NCBI GenBank assembly: GCA_023401045.1
Contig: JAEXEM010000272.1
Location: 1 to 11,257, forward strand
Direction of reading: 5' to 3'
Length of the DNA stretch: 11,257 nucleotides
DNA from: Actinomycetes bacterium
GTDB taxonomy: Bacteria > Actinomycetota > Actinomycetes > Actinomycetales > Cellulomonadaceae
Below the pieces are notes generated by a model. That model did no database searches, was not told the DNA's origin, and saw only the letters and a list, made by a program, of their open reading frames with translations. A program made the position numbers and the translations under genes. Positions 6,764-11,257 of this stretch are shown one piece after another (positions within the stretch are counted from its first letter, which is position 1; every line of letters begins with the position of its first letter).

Positions 6764-9700
6764 TCAGCGGAAGGGCAGCCGCAGCACGGACCCGGCCGTC
6801 TGCACCGCGGTCGTGCCCGTCCCGACGGCGTTCCACAGCGCGACGCGCACGGTGCCGCCGCGCAGGTCGCCGAGGGTCCCCTCGGCCCGTTCCAGCCCGA
6901 CCTGCTGCGTGTACCGCTCCGCACCGGGCACCGGGTCGGTGGCGAAGTACCGGTAGACCTCGGTGCGCTCCCACGTGCCGTCGCCGGTGAGGTCGTAGCT
7001 CACCGACAGCCGGGTGCCGTTGCCGACGGTGGTCCCCGCGTCGAGACCGAGGTCGAACGCGGTGGCGCCCCCGGTGGCCCGAGCCGTCACCCCACGACGC
7101 ACGAGGACGACGGCGTCCGGCGGCTCCGTCGCGGTGTCGACACCGCGCGCACGCGGCAGCGTGAGCGTCCCGGCCGGCGCAGGTGCCGGCACGAGGGAGC
7201 GGCCGTCCGTGCCCGGCGCCAGCTCGAGCGGACCAGCGGTCGGGGTGGGCGTCGGGGTGGGCGTCGGCGTCGGCGTCGGGGTGGGCGTCGGGGTCGGTGT
7301 GCGCGTCGCTGACGGCGTCGGGCTCGGGGTGGGCGTCGGCGTGGGCGTCGGGCTCGCTCCCGGCCCGCCGACGGCGCCGCCACCGGACCACGTGTGCGCC
7401 CCGCTCGTCACGGTCTTCCCCGCCGGCACCTGGAGCGTCGTGCCGTCGCTGAACCGGACCGCCCGCGCGGTGGACGTGACGTTCGCCGCGACGTACGTGC
7501 GCCTTCCGCCGTCGACGAAGACCGCCGACAGCGGGCTCGAGCCCCGCACCGACGGGTCGAGCGTGCCGAGCGCCGCGAGGTTGGCGATCCAGTGGAACGT
7601 GTGGGCGCGCGACTCCCCCTCCTCGACGGGGTAGCCGGGGTTCGCGCGCAGCAGCTGCAGCGCACGGTCCCCGTCGCCCAGCGCGAGGTAGGACCAGACG
7701 ATGTCCTGCCAGACGGTCGGCGGGCCGCCGTTGACCCGCACGAGCTCGTCGTAGTTCTGGCGCACGTCGTCGGGACGCAGCCCGAGGTAGAGGTGCGACC
7801 CGGTGATGGGCAGGGTGTTGATCCCCTGGATCATCTCCGCCTCCGCGGAGAACCACGTGGCGTACGCACCGCCGTCGCCCCACACCATGCCGACGGTCGT
7901 GTGCCCGAACGCGTCGGGGATGGCCTCGGCCCGGTCGAACCAGTACTCCTGGATCGCTGCGGCCTGCGTCGCGTAGAGGTAGGCGCCGGCGTCGCGCACG
8001 GCGGTGTCCCCGGTCGCCTCCCCCCACTGCACGAGCGCACCGGCGAAGTTCATGCCCTCCGAGCTCGACTCCTGGTTGTTGCCGGCGACGAACGCGCCGT
8101 GCCCGGACGCCCAGTCGTGCCCCGCGTAGACGTCGAAGTCACGCAGGTAGGGGAACCGCGTGTCGGAGCGGTCGTACCCGTCGGCGTCCCGGATGAGCAG
8201 GTCGACCATGGCGCCGTAGCGCCCGTCCGACGCCCACTGGGGGTCGAAGCGCGCGAGCGTCGCGGCGGCCGCGACGAAGTACCCGTAGTGGAAGTGGTGG
8301 TCGTTGAGCTCGGTGTCCGAGCCGTACGACGCCGGGTACCCGATGAGGGTGCCCCAGCGCTGGTCGTACGCGAAGAGCTGCTCGGTCTCGCCCGGGTCGG
8401 CCGTCAGCCAGTCCGTCAGGGTGGCGCGCACCTTCGCGAGCGCCGCGTCGCGCAGGTCGGTGCGGCCGAGCTGGTCGGCGATCTCGATGATGCGCGTGGC
8501 CCGTCCCAGGGCCTTGCCGGTCCAGTACGTGTCCGCCCGCAGGATCGGCAGCGGGTCGGCCGCGACCTCGGCGAGCAGCCCGTCGAGCGTGGCGCGGGCG
8601 TCCCCGGTCGCGGTGGCGACGGCCGGGACCTCCGGCAGCACGCCCGTGAAGGGTGTGCTCGTCGTGAAGGACGTCGTCCCGGCGTAGGCGGTCATCGTGC
8701 CGCGCGGGCTCGGGTAGGTGACGTCGAGCTCGTCGCCGTCGACGGCCGTGAGGTACCGCTGCTGGTGCGGGTAGAGCGCGACGACCGGGCCGTCCGGGTC
8801 GCCCTCGAGGGCCGTCGTGCCGAGCGTGTACGTCGTGCGGACCGTGGCGCTCGCCGCGTCGTACCGGTAGTCCGCACGGGTGCTCGTCACCTCGGCGAAC
8901 GCCGACCCGGCGACCTCCCGCAGCGCCGCGCGCCGGGCGGTGTCGTCCGCCCCGGCGGGCGTCGCGAGGGCGGTGAGCGCGAGGTACCCCTTGCCGGCCA
9001 GGGACGAGCGCATGGTCGAGCCGGAGACCTGCCACGACGACCCGCCGGGGGCGAACGCCGCGTAGTCGTGCCCGTTGGCGGTGAACCCGAGGGTCCCGCC
9101 GTCGCGGGTCCACACCCGCACGTCGCGGGTCGAGGAGAGCACGGCGTCGCCTCCTCTCACGTGGTACCAGGACGTCGGCAGCCCGTGGCCGATCGTCGCG
9201 CGCAGGTTGCGGGTGCCGTCGTCCCAGTCGGCGGTGACGGTCCAGTCGGTCCAGTCGGCGACCTTCGCCACCGGTGCGTCGAGCCCGGCGACGCCGACGA
9301 CGACGTCCTCGGCGTACGTGAAGTGGAACTCGCCGATGCCGCCGGGCGTGCCCGAGAGCGTCGCCTCCCGCGGCGTCGAGACGCCGAGACCGCCGGGTGT
9401 CGGGCGGAACGAGGAGGGGTGGGCGTGCAGCGGCTCGCTCATCCGGCAGTCGAGCCGCTTGTAGAGCAGCGACGACCACCAGTCGTTCGTCGGCAGCGCA
9501 CCCGCCGGTGCGTCGTCGGTGAGCGCGGAGCGCGGGTCGGCCTCGACCGCGTCGCAGCCCTCGGGCGTCGGCCCGACCGGCGTGGCCGCGTACGACCCGG
9601 CCCCCACGGGGACCACGTCGGCGGCCTGCGCCGGCCCCGGAACGCCGAGGAGCACGGCCGCGACGAGCGTGAGCGCAGCGCCCGCCGCCACGCCGCGGCG

Positions 9701-9787
9701 GCGCCCGTGCGCACCCTCCCGGGTGCGAGGGTGGACGCCGCGTGGGACCGCTACGAGACGTGAGAAGGGTGTGCTGAGCTCAGACAT
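6764..9787 (-). CDS. Secreted GH81 endo-beta-1,3-glucanase with Pro-Thr linker and C-terminal module
   Basis: This 1007-residue exported hydrolase probably cuts beta-1,3-glucans such as laminarin, curdlan or fungal cell-wall glucan. After a long basic N-region (to about residue 31), a hydrophobic stretch ends in GPAQA, with cleavage likely after residue 55. [11 protein letters not shown] marks the start of the GH81 domain (to about 780). Asp496 in [12 protein letters not shown], and Glu573 and Glu577 in [10 protein letters not shown], match the catalytic Asp and paired Glu of the family. [17 protein letters not shown] is also typical. A Pro-Thr linker (about 811-849) leads to a beta-rich C-terminal module with [19 protein letters not shown], possibly a CBM56-like glucan-binding domain. 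ATG 9787 has GGGGG 7 nt upstream; GTG 9814 is the alternative. A LacI-type operator candidate lies upstream. Confidence 0.92.
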   Translation of the reverse strand: MSELSTPFSRLVAVPRGVHPRTREGAHGRRRGVAAGAALTLVAAVLLGVPGPAQAADVVPVGAGSYAATPVGPTPEGCDAVEADPRSALTDDAPAGALPTNDWWSSLLYKRLDCRMSEPLHAHPSSFRPTPGGLGVSTPREATLSGTPGGIGEFHFTYAEDVVVGVAGLDAPVAKVADWTDWTVTADWDDGTRNLRATIGHGLPTSWYHVRGGDAVLSSTRDVRVWTRDGGTLGFTANGHDYAAFAPGGSSWQVSGSTMRSSLAGKGYLALTALATPAGADDTARRAALREVAGSAFAEVTSTRADYRYDAASATVRTTYTLGTTALEGDPDGPVVALYPHQQRYLTAVDGDELDVTYPSPRGTMTAYAGTTSFTTSTPFTGVLPEVPAVATATGDARATLDGLLAEVAADPLPILRADTYWTGKALGRATRIIEIADQLGRTDLRDAALAKVRATLTDWLTADPGETEQLFAYDQRWGTLIGYPASYGSDTELNDHHFHYGYFVAAAATLARFDPQWASDGRYGAMVDLLIRDADGYDRSDTRFPYLRDFDVYAGHDWASGHGAFVAGNNQESSSEGMNFAGALVQWGEATGDTAVRDAGAYLYATQAAAIQEYWFDRAEAIPDAFGHTTVGMVWGDGGAYATWFSAEAEMIQGINTLPITGSHLYLGLRPDDVRQNYDELVRVNGGPPTVWQDIVWSYLALGDGDRALQLLRANPGYPVEEGESRAHTFHWIANLAALGTLDPSVRGSSPLSAVFVDGGRRTYVAANVTSTARAVRFSDGTTLQVPAGKTVTSGAHTWSGGGAVGGPGASPTPTPTPTPSPTPSATRTPTPTPTPTPTPTPTPTPTPTAGPLELAPGTDGRSLVPAPAPAGTLTLPRARGVDTATEPPDAVVLVRRGVTARATGGATAFDLGLDAGTTVGNGTRLSVSYDLTGDGTWERTEVYRYFATDPVPGAERYTQQVGLERAEGTLGDLRGGTVRVALWNAVGTGTTAVQTAGSVLRLPFR
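7241..7356 (-). repeat. Low-complexity tandem repeat encoding the Thr-Pro linker
   Basis: About 116 bp consist of near-tandem 6- and 12-nt units of GTCGGC/GTGGGC type on the plus strand. In the glucanase frame they encode alternating Pro-Thr with a few Ser, Ala and Arg interruptions. It is a flexible interdomain linker, probably extended and possibly O-glycosylated after secretion. The repeat could change length by slippage without breaking the frame, since units are multiples of 3. Confidence 0.9.
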
Positions 9788-9881
9788 GTCGATGCCCCCA
9801 GGACGGCGGGCCACTGGCTGGGGGCCGCGCCGCCGTCCGTCTGTTCGGCACCGCTCCGTTGCGGCGCCGGGAGCGCCCCCC

Positions 9882-9903
9882 GCACGGCCCCCGTCGGCCG
9901 TGC
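9882..9903 (-). other. Hairpin in the upstream region of the glucanase gene
   Basis: A perfect 8-bp inverted repeat (GCACGGCC/GGCCGTGC) encloses a 6-nt loop. It lies between the operator candidate at 9909-9922 and the glucanase start. If transcription begins near that operator, the hairpin would sit in a 5' leader of more than 100 nt. Its function is unknown and it may be a by-product of high GC. Confidence 0.35.
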
Positions 9904-9908
9904 TGCGT

Positions 9909-9922
9909 TGAGAGCGATCCCA
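9909..9922 (-). promoter_or_regulatory. Putative LacI-family (CebR/CelR-type) operator upstream of the GH81 gene
   Basis: On the glucanase strand the site reads TGGGATCGCTCTCA. It is an imperfect palindrome around a central CG and matches 12 of 14 positions of the TGGGAGCGCTCCCA site that I recall for the actinobacterial glucan/cellobiose repressors CebR and CelR. It lies about 122-135 bp before ATG 9787, in an otherwise gene-free stretch. No regulator gene is in the window. The assignment is inference from the motif. Confidence 0.5.
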
Positions 9923-9959
9923 GCGACCGTAAGCACCTCGTCACCCGGCCGCAAACGCA

Positions 9960-9996
9960 GGACGGGCCGCCCACCCCGGTGGTGGGCGACCCGTCC
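9960..9996 (-). terminator. Terminator of the thioredoxin gene
   Basis: Two 16-nt arms (9960-9975 and 9981-9996) pair with a single C-A mismatch around a 5-nt loop, starting 11 nt after the thioredoxin stop codon. On the minus strand the hairpin is followed by TGCGTTTGCG, which contains a short T-run. This is the strongest hairpin in the window. Confidence 0.85.
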
Positions 9997-10007
9997 GGGA
10001 GCAGGCG

Positions 10008-10373
10008 TCAGGCGCCGGCGCGCTCGGCGATCTTCGCGCGGACCTCGTCCATGTCGAGGGCCTTGACGGCCGACACGACGGACTCCAGGTCCGGGGCCCG
10101 CAGCGCACCGGGCTGGTTGAACACGAGGACGCCCTCGCGGAAGGCCATGAGCGTGGGGATCGACGTGATCTGCAGCTCGGCGGCGAGCTGCTGCTCGGCC
10201 TCGGTGTCGATCTTCCCGTGGACGACGTCCGGGTGCTTCTCGCTCGACGCCTCGAAGACCGGGCCGAACATGCGGCACGGCGGGCACCAGTCGGCCCAGA
10301 AGTCGAGGAGGACGATGTCGTTGTCCTTGACGGTCTCGGCGACGGTGGCGCCGGTGAGGTTGATGGTGGCCAT
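10008..10373 (-). CDS. trxA: Thioredoxin with WCPPC active site
   Basis: This 121-residue cytoplasmic thioredoxin-fold protein is a likely dithiol reductant of cellular disulfides. The fold signature DFWADWCPPCRMFGP holds the redox Cys30 and Cys33, the buried Asp equivalent at Asp24, and the cis-proline Pro73 in TSIPTLMAF. The active site is Cys-Pro-Pro-Cys instead of the usual Cys-Gly-Pro-Cys. The C-terminus (DMDEVRAKIAERAGA) is about 10 residues longer than in E. coli Trx1. ATG 10373 has GGAGAG 7 nt upstream. A perfect terminator-like hairpin follows the stop. It diverges from the DUF4916 gene and could reduce Bcp, but it may also be a specialised paralogue. Confidence 0.93.
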   Translation of the reverse strand: MATINLTGATVAETVKDNDIVLLDFWADWCPPCRMFGPVFEASSEKHPDVVHGKIDTEAEQQLAAELQITSIPTLMAFREGVLVFNQPGALRAPDLESVVSAVKALDMDEVRAKIAERAGA

Positions 10374-10389
10374 GGATGGTCTCTCCGTC

Positions 10390-10413
10390 CTGCAGGGGTT
10401 CCACGACCTGCAG
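10390..10413 (-). repeat. Inverted repeat in the thioredoxin leader, next to the ribosome binding site
   Basis: CTGCAGG and CCTGCAG form perfect 7-bp arms separated by 10 nt, 3 nt upstream of the GGAGAG ribosome binding site. It could be an RNA hairpin or a dyad bound by a regulator. A second, smaller dyad (CGCGG, 5-nt loop, CCGCG) is at 10426-10440. Confidence 0.45.
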
Positions 10414-10467
10414 CGCACGCGAGGGCGCGGGTATTCCGCGGGCCGGGTGCGCCCCACGGCCCCGGAG

Positions 10468-10473
10468 ACGGTA
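10468..10473 (-). promoter_or_regulatory. Putative -10 box (TACCGT) of the thioredoxin gene
   Basis: TACCGT on the minus strand fits TAnnnT and would give a leader of about 85-90 nt containing both dyads. It shares two bases with the opposing -10 candidate at 10472-10477. The evidence is the motif alone. Confidence 0.3.
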
Positions 10474-10477
10474 GAAC
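10472..10477 (+). promoter_or_regulatory. Putative -10 box (TAGAAC) of the DUF4916 gene, leaderless
   Basis: TAGAAC lies 6 nt before GTG 10484, where no Shine-Dalgarno is present. The last base departs from the TAnnnT pattern, but position and spacing copy the other leaderless starts in the window. Confidence 0.4.
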
Positions 10478-10483
10478 TGCACG

Positions 10484-11038
10484 GTGACCGCGTCAGCCGA
10501 GTACCCCCGTCAGCCCGAGCGCCCGGCCGGGTGGCTGTCCGAGCAGCAGATCGCCGCCGCCCGGTCCCAGCTGCCGATCCTCTACGTCGACGCCGTGCCG
10601 GTGCGCGTCGACGAGTCCGGCGACGTCGTCGCCGTCGGGCTGCTGCTGCGCGTCACGCGCGACGGGGTGATGTCCCGGGCGCTCGTCTCGGGGCGCGTCA
10701 TGTACCACGAGCGGGTCCGTGACGCGCTGCTGCGGCACATCGAGAAGGACCTCGGGCCGGTCGCGCTGCCGCAGGTGCCGGCATCGCCGCAGCCCTTCAC
10801 CGTCGCCGAGTACTTCCCCACCCCGGGGGTCACGCCCTACCACGACCACCGCCAGCACGCGGTGTCGCTCGCCTACGTCGTGCCCGTCACCGGCGACTGC
10901 CGGCCGCAGCAGGACGCCCTCGACCTCGCGTGGATCACGCCGGAGGAGGCGTGCAGCGAGGCGGTGCAGGTCGAGATGCACGGCGGGCAGGGCCTGCTGC
11001 TGCGCCAGGCGATGGCGTGGGCGGGCCGGCTGCCCTGA
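10484..11038 (+). CDS. DUF4916 protein, Nudix-like with a degraded Nudix box
   Basis: This 184-residue cytoplasmic protein belongs to an actinobacterial family I recognise as DUF4916, related to Nudix hydrolases. The family-typical pieces are AGWLSEQQI, LPILYVDAVPVRVDE, SRALVSGRV, HIEKDLGP, FTVAEYFPTPGVTP and QHAVSLAYVVPV. Residues 70-92 align with the Nudix box: Gly70, Glu76 and Arg84 are kept. The metal-binding REUxEExG core reads RHIEKDLG, so the glutamates at 85, 88 and 89 are His, Lys and Asp. Normal Nudix catalysis is therefore doubtful, and the biochemical role is unknown. GTG 10484 has no Shine-Dalgarno and lies 6 nt after a TAGAAC box. The gene stands alone, divergent from thioredoxin and convergent with the ABC-F gene. 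Confidence 0.85.
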   Translation: MTASAEYPRQPERPAGWLSEQQIAAARSQLPILYVDAVPVRVDESGDVVAVGLLLRVTRDGVMSRALVSGRVMYHERVRDALLRHIEKDLGPVALPQVPASPQPFTVAEYFPTPGVTPYHDHRQHAVSLAYVVPVTGDCRPQQDALDLAWITPEEACSEAVQVEMHGGQGLLLRQAMAWAGRLP

Positions 11039-11053
11039 GCCGCCGCGTGCCGG

Positions 11054-11083
11054 CCCCGGCCCGCAGGCAGGGCGAGGCCGGGG
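11054..11083. terminator. Bidirectional hairpin between DUF4916 and ABC-F genes
   Basis: Perfect 8-bp arms CCCCGGCC/GGCCGGGG flank a 14-nt loop, 15 nt after the DUF4916 stop and 1 nt before the convergent ABC-F stop. There is no T-run. It probably ends transcription from both sides. Confidence 0.6.
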
Positions 11084-11084
11084 A

Positions 11085-11257
11085 TCAGCCGAGGTCGAGC
11101 GTCGGCCAGTCGTGCAGGTCCGCGCGCAGCCGCCGGTCGTGCGTCGCGACGACGACCGCCGCGGACGTCGCGCGCAGCGCGACCGTGAGCTCGTCGACGA
11201 GACCGACCGACAGGTGGTTCGTCGGTTCGTCGAGGACGAGCACGTGCGGTGCGGCGA
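11085..11257 (-). CDS. ABC-F family ATPase, C-terminal end only (partial at right edge)
   Basis: Only the last 57 codons lie in the window, ending in TGA at 11085-11087. They contain Walker B of the second nucleotide-binding domain with the ABC-F hallmark VLVLDEPTNHLS. A switch His follows in VVVATHDRRLR, and a short tail ends in WPTLDLG. The DEPTNHL motif separates it from importers and places it among soluble twin-ATPase ABC-F proteins, which act on ribosomes in translation or antibiotic resistance. Most of the gene lies outside, so resistance versus housekeeping cannot be told. Confidence 0.88.
   Translation of the reverse strand, partial: AAPHVLVLDEPTNHLSVGLVDELTVALRATSAAVVVATHDRRLRADLHDWPTLDLG

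Noticed and set aside
7241..7356. Short tandem units considered as a CRISPR array
   Set aside because: The units are 6-12 nt with no unique spacers and lie in frame inside the glucanase gene as a Thr-Pro linker.
6450..8027. A 525-codon minus-strand open frame
   Set aside because: It runs through the Pro-Thr linker in a shifted frame (His/Asp-Ala repeats), across the tRNA-Leu gene and into bcp antisense; a shadow.
7394..9763. A 789-codon plus-strand open frame
   Set aside because: It is the antisense shadow of the GH81 gene, kept open by GC-rich codons; the translation is Arg/Val/Gly-rich without motifs.
9868..9881. Second CebR/CelR-like operator (CGGGAGCGCCCCCC)
   Set aside because: It matches 11 of 14 positions but is not palindromic on its right side; in such GC-rich DNA this may be chance. 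Kept only as part of the operator finding.

Overview
The window is very GC-rich (roughly three quarters G+C by eye). It has GTG starts, strong G/C at third codon positions, and several promoters with a TAnnnT -10 box lying directly on the start codon. Gene content and protein sequences point to an actinobacterium, most likely order Micrococcales and plausibly a Cellulomonas-like soil polysaccharide degrader. That placement is inference from sequence style and from the secreted beta-1,3-glucanase. No insertion sequence, phage gene or CRISPR array is visible, and the region reads as ordinary chromosome.

Left part (1-3424): a quaternary-amine/osmoprotectant (glycine betaine type) ABC importer. 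The ATPase gene runs leftward out of the window. It is transcribed divergently from an operon of two overlapping permease genes followed by a substrate-binding lipoprotein. The binding protein is the most unusual object here. The segment that forms the C-terminal end of its family sits at the N-terminus, just after the lipid anchor, so the domain looks circularly permuted.

Middle (3529-6750): a class I pyridine nucleotide-disulfide flavoprotein on the minus strand, convergent with the transporter operon. It has a redox Cys pair but Tyr where dihydrolipoamide dehydrogenases carry the catalytic His. Next come tRNA-Lys(CTT) with promoter and terminator, a small unrecognised acidic protein, and a stand-alone GroES-like protein. 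A thiol peroxidase (Bcp) gene diverges from the GroES-like gene and is followed by tRNA-Leu(TAG).

Right part (6764-11257): a large secreted GH81 endo-beta-1,3-glucanase with signal peptide, catalytic domain, Pro-Thr linker and C-terminal module. A LacI-type operator similar to the CebR/CelR site lies upstream of it. Beyond it are a thioredoxin with an unusual WCPPC site, a divergent DUF4916/Nudix-like protein with a degraded Nudix box, and the C-terminal end of an ABC-F ATPase.

The genes form several independent units: osmolyte uptake, thiol-redox proteins (flavoprotein, Bcp, thioredoxin), tRNA genes and glucan degradation. I see no new multi-gene defence or mobile system. The observations most worth following are the permuted binding protein, the repeated leaderless promoter geometry, the altered active-site residues in three enzymes, and the putative operator of the glucanase gene.
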